This document shows positions 7,357 to 13,940 of a stretch of 16,474 nucleotides of DNA, one piece after another. The translations under genes and the position numbers were made by a program. Each line of letters begins with the position of its first letter. Within the stretch, counting starts at the first letter, position 1. The stretch is from positions 1 to 16,474 of the forward strand of contig JAOUET010000019.1 of NCBI GenBank assembly GCA_029858605.1. Reading direction: 5' to 3'. Below the pieces are notes generated by a model that saw nothing but the letters and a program-made list of their open reading frames with translations, ran no database searches and was not told where the DNA came from. Source of the DNA: Coriobacteriia bacterium (GTDB taxonomy: Bacteria > Actinomycetota > Coriobacteriia > Anaerosomatales > JAENZW01).

Positions 7357-8013
7357 CTAGGAACCGACCGACCTCTGGACCTCGCGCTCCTCCTGCGCGG
7401 CAATCATCTCCTTGACCTTCATCAACCGAGTCAGGTTGCCCCTCTCCGCCTCGTCGAGCTTCATGCCGATGCTCCGTATGGTCTCGGAGAGTTGGGGGAT
7501 CAGGACGTGCTCTAGGGCGTTGACGCGGCGGCGGGTGGTCTCAATCTCGGCAGCCAGGAGTTCGATCGCCTTCTCGCGCTCGGCAAGGTCGAGCAGACGC
7601 GGTGCCACCGCCGCAAGCGCGTCGAGCGCCGTGTCGAGCATCGCGGGCGTCGTCGCCAACGAGTAGCCGCCCGGCGTCGGCATCGGCAACGACGCGAATT
7701 CGGGGATACGAACGCTCATCACGTTGCGCTCGGAAACGTCCACAAGATCGACCGGCGAACCCGAGGCGAGTGCCAGCGCGAGGCCCGCCTTGCCCGCCTC
7801 GCCCCTGACAACCGCGAACAGACCATAGGCCGCAGCGAGCTCGTGCTCGACATCGATCCGCATTCGGCGCGTTTCGGCAATCCTCGCCAAGAACTCCTTC
7901 ATGAGCTCGTCGAGTTTGTCCTTGAGCAACTTGTGACCCCGCTGGGCCACCTGCCTGCGGCGACGAAGCTTCATGAGCTCCATGCGGTTCGGATTCACGC
8001 GAAGAGCAGGCAT
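7357..8013 (-). CDS. atpD: V/A-type ATPase subunit D (central rotor shaft)
   Basis: The 218-residue subunit forms the long antiparallel coiled-coil shaft that turns inside the A3B3 head. The N-terminus carries the family pattern: NPNRMELMKLRRRRQVAQ, then RGHKLLKDKLDELM (26-39). A glycine-containing middle section (PTPGGYSL) follows, and the C-terminal helix (ETTRRRVNALEHVLIPQL) matches the conserved shaft segment. Length is normal for the family. The ATG at 8013 has GAGGT 4 bases upstream and lies one base after the stop of the small membrane protein gene. This is the last gene of the ATPase operon, and its position after A and B is the usual one in bacterial and archaeal operons. Confidence 0.95.
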   Translation of the reverse strand: MPALRVNPNRMELMKLRRRRQVAQRGHKLLKDKLDELMKEFLARIAETRRMRIDVEHELAAAYGLFAVVRGEAGKAGLALALASGSPVDLVDVSERNVMSVRIPEFASLPMPTPGGYSLATTPAMLDTALDALAAVAPRLLDLAEREKAIELLAAEIETTRRRVNALEHVLIPQLSETIRSIGMKLDEAERGNLTRLMKVKEMIAAQEEREVQRSVGS

Positions 8014-8014
8014 G

Positions 8015-8206
8015 CTACCTCACCCACGCCCAGAACATGAACGCAACTGCAGCGACTGCCAGCAGGACGTTGACCGCCCTGAGCGTGACTACGGCCCTGG
8101 ACGGCTGCACTCCCCATGCTTGCAGTGCCCTCATGCCTCTAACCTGCATGTACACGAGTGCCACAAGCAGGGCGCCGATCGCTATCCAGAACAGCACGTC
8201 GGTCAA
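8015..8206 (-). CDS. Small two-helix membrane protein inserted between ATPase subunits B and D
   Basis: Function unknown. The 63-residue product has two hydrophobic segments, about 4-22 (VLFWIAIGALLVALVYMQV) and 44-61 (AVNVLLAVAAVAFMFWAW). A short basic loop joins them (RGMRALQAWGVQPSR). I chose TTG at 8206 because a clear GGGAGG lies 9 bases upstream, overlapping the end of subunit B; the longer upstream frame would only copy the end of the B gene out of frame. The gene starts 5 bases after the B stop and ends 1 base before the D start, so it is embedded in the operon and should be translated with it. It is not any standard subunit: K, the usual small membrane subunit, is present elsewhere. 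An assembly factor, an accessory membrane subunit or a lineage-specific protein are all possible. Confidence 0.7.
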   Translation of the reverse strand: MTDVLFWIAIGALLVALVYMQVRGMRALQAWGVQPSRAVVTLRAVNVLLAVAAVAFMFWAWVR

Positions 8207-8211
8207 GACCG

Positions 8212-9636
8212 TCAGCCTCCCGCGACTGCCGCGACCTCGGGCAGATACTTCTCGATGTATTCGTCCTTGATGCGCTTGAGTTCCGCTCGGGGAAGAAGTG
8301 CCGCGAGTTCCCAACCGATGCGCAGCGTCTCTGCGACACTGCGATCCTCATGCTCACCCTGCCGTATGAAGCGATCCTCGAAGGCATCGGCGAATGCCGA
8401 GAACGCCTTGTCAGTGTCCGAAAGAGCCGCTTCGCCGAGGATGACGGCCAATTCCTTGGCCTGTATGCCCCGTGCATAGGCGCCGAACAGCTGGTTGGAG
8501 AGGTCGGCGTGATCCTCGCGCGTCTTCCCCGGCCCGATACCCTTCTGCTTGAGGCGAGACAGCGATGGCAGGACCGCGACTGGTGGGTACACGCCTCGGC
8601 GGTGAAGGCTCCGGTCGAGAATGATCTGTCCCTCGGTGATGTAGCCGGTGAGATCCGGAATCGGATGAGTCTTGTCGTCATCGGGCATCGACAAGATTGG
8701 AATCTGCGTGATAGAGCCCTTGCGACCCTTCACTCGCCCGGCGCGCTCGTAGATGGTCGCAAGGTCCGTGTACATGTAGCCGGGATAGCCTCGGCGCCCC
8801 GGGACCTCCTTGCGTGCCGCCGAGACCTCTCGCAAGGCCTCGCAGTAGTACGTCATATCGGTGAGGATGACGAGCACGTGCATGTCGCAGTCGTATGCAA
8901 GGTACTCGGCAGCAGTCAGCGCCATTCGAGGGGTCGCGATCCGTTCCACGGCAGGGTCGTCGGCAAGGTTGAGGAAGAGTACCGACCGCTCGATCGCCGC
9001 GGTATCGCGCAGCTCGCTCATGAAGAAGTCCGCGTCCTCGAAAGTGATGCCCATCGCCGCGAACACGACCGCGAAATCGCCCTCTGCAGGCTCGCCAACC
9101 TGCTCCGGATCGTCGGAGCGCTGGAGCACCGCCGCCTGACGTGCGATCTGTGCCGCCGCCTGGTTGTGAGGCAGACCCGAGCCGGAGAAGATCGGCAGCT
9201 TCTGACCGCGCACCAGCGGATTGAGTCCATCGATGCTCGAGATGCCGGTCTGGATGAAGTCGTCCGGGAAGTCGCGCGCCGTCGGGTTGATCGGCGAGCC
9301 GTAGATCGAGACCCGCTTGTCGGGCAGGATCTCCGGTCCGTCGTCTCGAGGTCGGCCGAGCCCGTCGAACACGCGGCCCAGCATGTCCCGTGACACGCCC
9401 AGCGTCATTCCTCGGCCAAGAAAACGGACCTTCGTCTCGCTGGGATTGGAGCCTCGAGTGCCCTCGAACGCCTGGACCAGCGCGACGTCCTCGCTGACCT
9501 CCAGTACGTTGCCGAGCGAACGCGTTCCGTCGGGAAACTCGAGTTCTACCAGTTCACCGTAGGTCACGCCGGCAACATCTTCGACGAGCAACAGCGGCCC
9601 GACGATGTCCCGCGTTGTCATGTATTCACGAGCCAC
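8212..9636 (-). CDS. atpB: V/A-type ATPase subunit B (non-catalytic head subunit)
   Basis: The 474-residue subunit alternates with A in the hexameric head and supplies residues to the catalytic interface. In place of a Walker A it has the family's FSGSGLPHNQ (about 150-159), the normal degenerate P-loop of B subunits. Other conserved stretches are GPLLLVEDV near the start, GISSIDGLNPLVRGQKLP (131-148), and YMYTDLATIYERAGR. The final part shows the conserved ITQIPILSMPDDD, HPIPDLTGYITEGQI and SRLKQKGIG segments. It starts with GTG at 9636, immediately after the subunit A stop codon (no gap). GGAGG and GAGG are 10 and 5 bases upstream; an ATG at 9621 is a possible alternative. Length is typical and nothing appears broken. 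Confidence 0.96.
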   Translation of the reverse strand: MAREYMTTRDIVGPLLLVEDVAGVTYGELVELEFPDGTRSLGNVLEVSEDVALVQAFEGTRGSNPSETKVRFLGRGMTLGVSRDMLGRVFDGLGRPRDDGPEILPDKRVSIYGSPINPTARDFPDDFIQTGISSIDGLNPLVRGQKLPIFSGSGLPHNQAAAQIARQAAVLQRSDDPEQVGEPAEGDFAVVFAAMGITFEDADFFMSELRDTAAIERSVLFLNLADDPAVERIATPRMALTAAEYLAYDCDMHVLVILTDMTYYCEALREVSAARKEVPGRRGYPGYMYTDLATIYERAGRVKGRKGSITQIPILSMPDDDKTHPIPDLTGYITEGQIILDRSLHRRGVYPPVAVLPSLSRLKQKGIGPGKTREDHADLSNQLFGAYARGIQAKELAVILGEAALSDTDKAFSAFADAFEDRFIRQGEHEDRSVAETLRIGWELAALLPRAELKRIKDEYIEKYLPEVAAVAGG

Positions 9637-11502
9637 TTACGCCTCGCCTCCTTCATCGCCATCGCCGACGAGCTGCGTCTCGATGTCCGAGGCGATGTCG
9701 GCGAACTCGGCCATCTTGTCCTCCGTCAGGTACTTCGCTCGCGCGATGCGCTCGCGCACCGGAGCCGAGAAGATGTCGGCTAGAGACCCGCCGGCGGCGT
9801 GCGCTGCCAGCGCCTTCTCGTGGAAGAGCAGGATCGTTCGAAGCAGCTGGTCCTGCTTGGCGAGAGAGGTGAACTGATCGTCATCACGGAAGGCATTCTG
9901 CTGCAGGAAATCCTCGCGAATGGACTTCGCGGTCTCCATGAGGATCTGCTCCTCGGAGGAGAGTGCTTCGACGCCCACAAGGCGCGCGATCTCAACGAGT
10001 TCGCTCTCGCGCTGCAAGATCTCCATGCAGTGGTCCCTGCGAGCTCGGAACTCGGTGTCGACGTGCTCGCGCCAGTACGGCGAGATCTTGTCGAGATACA
10101 GCGAGTAGCTCACGAGCCAGTTGATGGCGGGGAAGTGACGCTCGTACGCCAGCCGATCCTCGAGAGCCCAGAACACCTTCACGACGCGCAGCGTGTTCTG
10201 AACCACCGGCTCGGAGAGGTCGCCGCCCGGTGGGGACACCGAGCCTACAACGGACACCGACCCGAACCGGTCCCGCTGCTCCTCGGTCGCATGCCCCGCG
10301 GGCTCGGAGATGCCGCCGACCGCTTTCTCGGCGGCCGCTTCTTCGACAGACACGCTCCCTGCAGGTAGCGGTCCGCCGAGCGTGATTACCTTCCCGGCGC
10401 GCTCGTAGAACGCGGCCAGCTTCGTGCCGAGGTAGGCCGGGAAGCCCTCTTCCCCGGGCATCTCCTCGAGACGGCCCGAGATCTCGCGCATGGCCTCTGC
10501 CCAGCGAGATGTCGAGTCGGCTTGCAGAACGACGTTGAACCCCATGTCGCGGAAGTACTCCGCCATCGTGATGCCGGTGTAGACGGAGGCCTCTCGCGCC
10601 GCGACCGGCATGTTGGACGTGTTCGCTACAAGCACGGTCCGCTTCATCAGCGGCTCGCCGGAATAGGGATCTACGAGGTCGGGGAACTCCATGAGAACGT
10701 CCGTCATCTCGTTGCCGCGCTCGCCACAGCCGATGAAGACGACGACCTCTGCGTTGGACCACTTCGCAATCTGGTGCTGCGTGACGGTCTTGCCCGCACC
10801 GAACGGGCCGGGAATGCACGCGACGCCGCCTTTCATCAGCGGGAAGAACGTGTCGATGATGCGAGTTCCTGTAACCAGTGGCTCTTCGACCGAGACTTTG
10901 CGCTTGTATGGGCGGGCGATTCGAATCGGCCACGTCTGCATCATGAGGAGGTCGTGCTTTGTGCCGTCGTCTGCGACGAGCGTGCCTACCGGATTCTCGA
11001 CCGTGTATGTGCCGCTCTCGATGTTCTCGATCCGCCCGGACACATCCGGCGGGACCGTGATGCGCAAAGTGATGACCTCGTTCTCCTGAACGAGACCGAC
11101 GACATCTCCGCTTGCCACATGGTCGCCCACTTTGGCAGTAGCGTGGAACATCCAGGGCTTCTCGCGGTCGAGACCCGGTGCACTGATGCCGCGCGCCAGG
11201 AACGAACCTGTCTGCACCTCAAGCACGTCGAGGGGGCGCTGCACGCCGTCGTACACAGCACCTAGCATTCCGGGGCCGAGTTCCACAGACAGCGGGGCAC
11301 CGGTCGATTCGACCGGGTCACCCGGGCCCAGGCCCTCAGTCTCTTCGTAGACCTGGATCGAGCAACGCGCGCCGCGCATCTCGATGATCTCGCCCATCAG
11401 GCCCTCTTTGCCGACTCTGACCAGGTCGTACATCCTGGAACGACCCAGTCCCTCGGCCACTACGAGTGGGCCCGCGACCTTGACGATCCTGCCTTGCTCC
11501 AT
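9637..11502 (-). CDS. atpA: V/A-type ATPase subunit A (catalytic head subunit)
   Basis: The 621-residue subunit binds and hydrolyses (or makes) ATP. The Walker A motif GPFGAGKT is at 232-239, followed by the conserved FIGCGERGNEM (257-266), with the catalytic Glu in GERGNE. LQADSTSRWAEAMREISGRL begins at 327, and SPPGGDLSEPVVQNT runs from 423. The N-terminal barrel and the family-specific non-homologous region (about 110-185) are present. The start is ATG at 11502 with AGAGGA 7 bases upstream, 1 base or less after the subunit F stop. An oddity is the stretch between ITLGG (377) and SVSVVG (415), which carries about 33 residues more than in the Thermus enzyme. This makes the protein longer than the usual 575-595. 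The reading frame is intact across it. Confidence 0.97.
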   Translation of the reverse strand: MEQGRIVKVAGPLVVAEGLGRSRMYDLVRVGKEGLMGEIIEMRGARCSIQVYEETEGLGPGDPVESTGAPLSVELGPGMLGAVYDGVQRPLDVLEVQTGSFLARGISAPGLDREKPWMFHATAKVGDHVASGDVVGLVQENEVITLRITVPPDVSGRIENIESGTYTVENPVGTLVADDGTKHDLLMMQTWPIRIARPYKRKVSVEEPLVTGTRIIDTFFPLMKGGVACIPGPFGAGKTVTQHQIAKWSNAEVVVFIGCGERGNEMTDVLMEFPDLVDPYSGEPLMKRTVLVANTSNMPVAAREASVYTGITMAEYFRDMGFNVVLQADSTSRWAEAMREISGRLEEMPGEEGFPAYLGTKLAAFYERAGKVITLGGPLPAGSVSVEEAAAEKAVGGISEPAGHATEEQRDRFGSVSVVGSVSPPGGDLSEPVVQNTLRVVKVFWALEDRLAYERHFPAINWLVSYSLYLDKISPYWREHVDTEFRARRDHCMEILQRESELVEIARLVGVEALSSEEQILMETAKSIREDFLQQNAFRDDDQFTSLAKQDQLLRTILLFHEKALAAHAAGGSLADIFSAPVRERIARAKYLTEDKMAEFADIASDIETQLVGDGDEGGEA

Positions 11503-11838
11503 CTAGCCGTCCTCTTCTCGCGTGAACGCCGTCGTACCGAGCGCGCGTTCGATTGCCCGGTCGAGTTTCTCTTGTCCTATGCCGCCGACGCTTCCCGCGC
11601 CGGGAATCACCGTCACGGCGGGGACGGCACGGTCCGCCGCATCTGCCGCCAAGTCGGCGACATGAGGCCAAACCTGTTCCGTCACGAACACGACCGCGAA
11701 CTCGCCGCCGGTCAGCTCCTGCCACAGGCCGCGCGCCTCCGAGGGCTCGCTCAGTGCAAAGACTGCGAACCCCAGTGGGCGGAACCCGGCAACACTCGTC
11801 CCGTCCCCTACAACCGCTACTCTTCGGCCTTCGGTCAT
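11503..11838 (-). CDS. atpF: V/A-type ATPase subunit F (central shaft accessory)
   Basis: The 111-residue subunit binds subunit D in the rotor shaft and in relatives modulates ATP hydrolysis. The fold signature is a Rossmann-like start, VAVVGDGTSVAGFRPLGFAVF, then a strand EFAVVFVTEQVW. It ends in PAVTVIPGAG and GGIGQEKLDRAIERALG, matching the conserved end of the family. Length is normal. The ATG at 11838 begins one base after the subunit C stop. The stop codon sits directly against the start of subunit A. Confidence 0.9.
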   Translation of the reverse strand: MTEGRRVAVVGDGTSVAGFRPLGFAVFALSEPSEARGLWQELTGGEFAVVFVTEQVWPHVADLAADAADRAVPAVTVIPGAGSVGGIGQEKLDRAIERALGTTAFTREEDG

Positions 11839-11839
11839 C

Positions 11840-12841
11840 TCAGGCCACGTCCTTCAGTCGCGCCCGCAAGACGCCCTTGGATGCTCCCGCCATCTTGCCG
11901 ATGAGCAATACGCGCAGCGTCTCTATCTCCGCCCGTCGCGCAAGGACGTATGCCACCACCGGCTCCGGACCCACTGCGACCATGCCCGCCGCGTGCACAC
12001 GCGCCGCCATCAGACGAGCCACGGCGATGTCGATGCGAGATACGTCCGTCATCGCCCCGGGGTCAGACCCACGGAAGCCCTGCATCCGCACTATTCGATC
12101 AGCCGCTTCCTCCAGCGGCAGCCGGTATGAGGCGACGTACCATCCGCGCTCCACGTTCCCGCCCGAGACGAACATCCTCTCGGCTTCGGCCGCCGACAGG
12201 CCCTTGGCACGCGCACGGACGAACGCCCGCACGTTCGCGGTGTCCACGCCGAAACCCGCGAGATCGCGAAGGAACTCACTACGGCTGTCGCCTGCGATCT
12301 TCGTCAGTGCGGCGTACATTTCGGCATCCACCGCAGCGTCGACGAGGTCGGGATCCAGATTGTCGTCCTCGTCCGCGATCGCCGCGCGGATCCGCCTTTC
12401 CGCTTCGGCCATGTGTTCGGGCAGCGTCGCCTCGGGGGAGAGAAACGCCTCTCGGGGAACGCTGCCGAGCCCGACCACGAGGTCGTCGGCCGGAATCCCA
12501 AGCGCCTCCGCCTTGATGCGCCCGCGCAGGTTCTCGAAATCGTGCCCGGTACGGAAGTACAGCACGATCGGTTCGGGCAGGTTCGCCTGCTCCAAGAAGT
12601 CCGCATAGAGGTCCGCCAGCGTTCGGTCCAGCGCACGCTCGATGTCCTCCGGCGTGTCGGCCGTCTCCAAGTACCCGCCGTAGGGTGTTTCCGAAAGGAT
12701 CCGCCGCTGGTCCGCGAAACCTGCAGCATCAAGCAGCCGCTCGAAGGTTGCACGCGACAGGAGTCGCGTCTCGAGTACCCGGACTCGGCCTACGGCAAAG
12801 CCGTATCGCCGAGGATCGGCTATGGGCCGAATCGTACGCAT
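11840..12841 (-). CDS. atpC: V/A-type ATPase subunit C (rotor-ring adaptor, d-type)
   Basis: The 333-residue subunit forms the funnel that couples the shaft D/F to the K ring; it belongs to the AC39/subunit d family. Visible features are YGFAVGRVRVLETRLLSRATFERLL at the N-terminus, then repeated helical segments such as DLYADFLEQ and YFRTGHDFENLR, and a C-terminal EPVVAYVLARRAEIETLRVLLIGK (the family's conserved AYLLAKEmEI..iR.i pattern). It is predicted soluble and all-helical, as expected. The ATG at 12841 shares one base with the subunit E stop (ATGA-like overlap), so it is coupled to E. Sequence divergence is typical for this fast-evolving subunit. Confidence 0.92.
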   Translation of the reverse strand: MRTIRPIADPRRYGFAVGRVRVLETRLLSRATFERLLDAAGFADQRRILSETPYGGYLETADTPEDIERALDRTLADLYADFLEQANLPEPIVLYFRTGHDFENLRGRIKAEALGIPADDLVVGLGSVPREAFLSPEATLPEHMAEAERRIRAAIADEDDNLDPDLVDAAVDAEMYAALTKIAGDSRSEFLRDLAGFGVDTANVRAFVRARAKGLSAAEAERMFVSGGNVERGWYVASYRLPLEEAADRIVRMQGFRGSDPGAMTDVSRIDIAVARLMAARVHAAGMVAVGPEPVVAYVLARRAEIETLRVLLIGKMAGASKGVLRARLKDVA

Positions 12842-13443
12842 CAGCCGTCGTTCTCCTCCTCGGCCTCGGTCTCGAACAGAGCCCGCATGAGCAACGTCTC
12901 GAGCTCCTCCCTGCGAGAGGCGACGATGGTGGATGCAGAGACCTCCACGCGGGTCCGGCCGCTCTCGAGCAGCACGCCGCGTGCGAAGGCTGCCGGATGC
13001 TCGGCGATCTGGGCGTCCACGTCCGCATCCGCAAGTGCGTTCGCGAGATGCATCCGCAGCCGATCCGCATCTTCGACGCCGAGAAACAGTGTCTCCCCAC
13101 CACGAGAAGCTACCGCAACCTCACCGGCGATCAGGGAGGCGTACTGCTCGTCGGGCAGAGCGTCTATGCGCTGGATCACCTGCGTGAGCGCGCGCTCGAT
13201 CAGCATCCGTTTCTCGGCCAGAACCGAATCGCGACCTCGCAGCCGCGCGGCAGCGATGCGCGTGCGCGCTTCTTGGGTCGCCTCGACCTCGGTTCGCAGG
13301 AGCAGCTCTTCGTGCTGCCGCTTGACGGCGGTTTCCGCTTCCGCCCGCATGCGGGCGGCCTCTTCTTCGGCTGCCGAAAGGACCACCGAAGCCTCTGAGT
13401 CTGAATCGAGATCGATTCGACGGAGTATGTCAGCCAGTGCCAC
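12841..13443 (-). CDS. atpE: V/A-type ATPase subunit E (peripheral stalk)
   Basis: The 200-residue subunit pairs with H/G to form the peripheral stalks that hold the head still. The first half is a long charged helix rich in Ala, Glu and Arg (about 15-95, with EEEAARMRAEAETAVKRQHE). The second half is a mixed globular domain that caps the head, seen here as EQYASLIAGEVAVASRGGE and GVLLESGRTRVEVSASTIV. The GGVLL/ESGRTRVEVS stretch is the characteristic end of the family. It starts with GTG at 13443; GAGGT lies 6 bases upstream and the K stop is 3 bases before. The stop overlaps the start of subunit C by one base. Confidence 0.92.
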   Translation of the reverse strand: MALADILRRIDLDSDSEASVVLSAAEEEAARMRAEAETAVKRQHEELLLRTEVEATQEARTRIAAARLRGRDSVLAEKRMLIERALTQVIQRIDALPDEQYASLIAGEVAVASRGGETLFLGVEDADRLRMHLANALADADVDAQIAEHPAAFARGVLLESGRTRVEVSASTIVASRREELETLLMRALFETEAEEENDG

Positions 13444-13446
13444 GGT

Positions 13447-13935
13447 CTACCTCGACAGTACGAACAGCATGAGTACGGTCACGATGAGGGAGAGCACAGC
13501 ATATGTCTCGACGAGCGCCGGGAAGATCAGCGATTTGCCCGCATCCTCATCGCGCTTCGCCACCATGCCCGAAGCGCCGACGGCGGTCGCACCCTGATAG
13601 ATGCCGGACACCATGCAAAGGAACGCCACCGGCAGGCACGAGAAGAATACTCGCAGCCCCTCGGTTGCGGTCAGTTCCGGCACGCCACCGAAGAAGCCGA
13701 AGAAGATGAACACCAGCAGGGCGGTGATGAACCCGTAAATGCCCTGCGTGCCCGGCATAGCCGCCAGCGGCAGCAACTTGCCGAACTTCTCGGAGTCCTC
13801 GGAGATAATGCCGGTCGCAGCGTTGGAGATGCTCGTGATTCCGATGGCCGATCCGATGCCGCCGCCTATCGCAGCGAGGGCGGCACCGAAGAAGGCCCAC
13901 TCGACACCGGTCATCCCCAAGACGAAGTCCTTCAC
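13447..13935 (-). CDS. atpK: V/A-type ATPase subunit K (membrane rotor ring, c-type)
   Basis: The 162-residue proteolipid has four membrane helices arranged as two hairpins, the duplicated form of the c subunit, and several copies form the rotor ring. The ion-binding Glu is Glu143 in LVETYAVLSL on helix 4. The first hairpin has MPGTQGIYGF in the matching place, with Gln in place of a carboxylate, so each protomer carries one charged site. Thr63, Gln64, Tyr67, Gln114 and Glu143 match the sodium-binding residues I recall for Enterococcus hirae NtpK (Thr64, Gln65, Tyr68, Gln110, Glu139). Glycine-rich helix 1 (AAIGGGIGSAIG) is typical. It starts with GTG at 13935; AGGAGG is 9 bases upstream, a near-perfect SD that suits a subunit needed in many copies. 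Confidence 0.95.
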   Translation of the reverse strand: MKDFVLGMTGVEWAFFGAALAAIGGGIGSAIGITSISNAATGIISEDSEKFGKLLPLAAMPGTQGIYGFITALLVFIFFGFFGGVPELTATEGLRVFFSCLPVAFLCMVSGIYQGATAVGASGMVAKRDEDAGKSLIFPALVETYAVLSLIVTVLMLFVLSR

Positions 13936-13940
13936 TAGCG

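Noticed and set aside
8207..8314. Longer form of the small membrane protein starting at 8314
   Set aside because: The added 36 residues lie in another frame of the conserved end of subunit B and are Arg/Ser/Gly-rich; the TTG at 8206 has a proper SD and gives a clean membrane protein.
9085..9190. Degenerate P-loop in subunit B, first seen as a lost Walker A
   Set aside because: SGSGLPHN is the normal form in the non-catalytic B subunit family.
8158..9393. Plus-strand open frame of 411 codons opposite subunit B
   Set aside because: It mirrors the conserved subunit B gene, is rich in Arg, His and Asp, and shows no fold or motif of its own.
12413..13597. Plus-strand open frame of 394 codons opposite subunits C, E and K
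   Set aside because: It spans three real minus-strand genes and becomes a Ser/Arg/Ala low-complexity stretch, as expected of an antisense frame.
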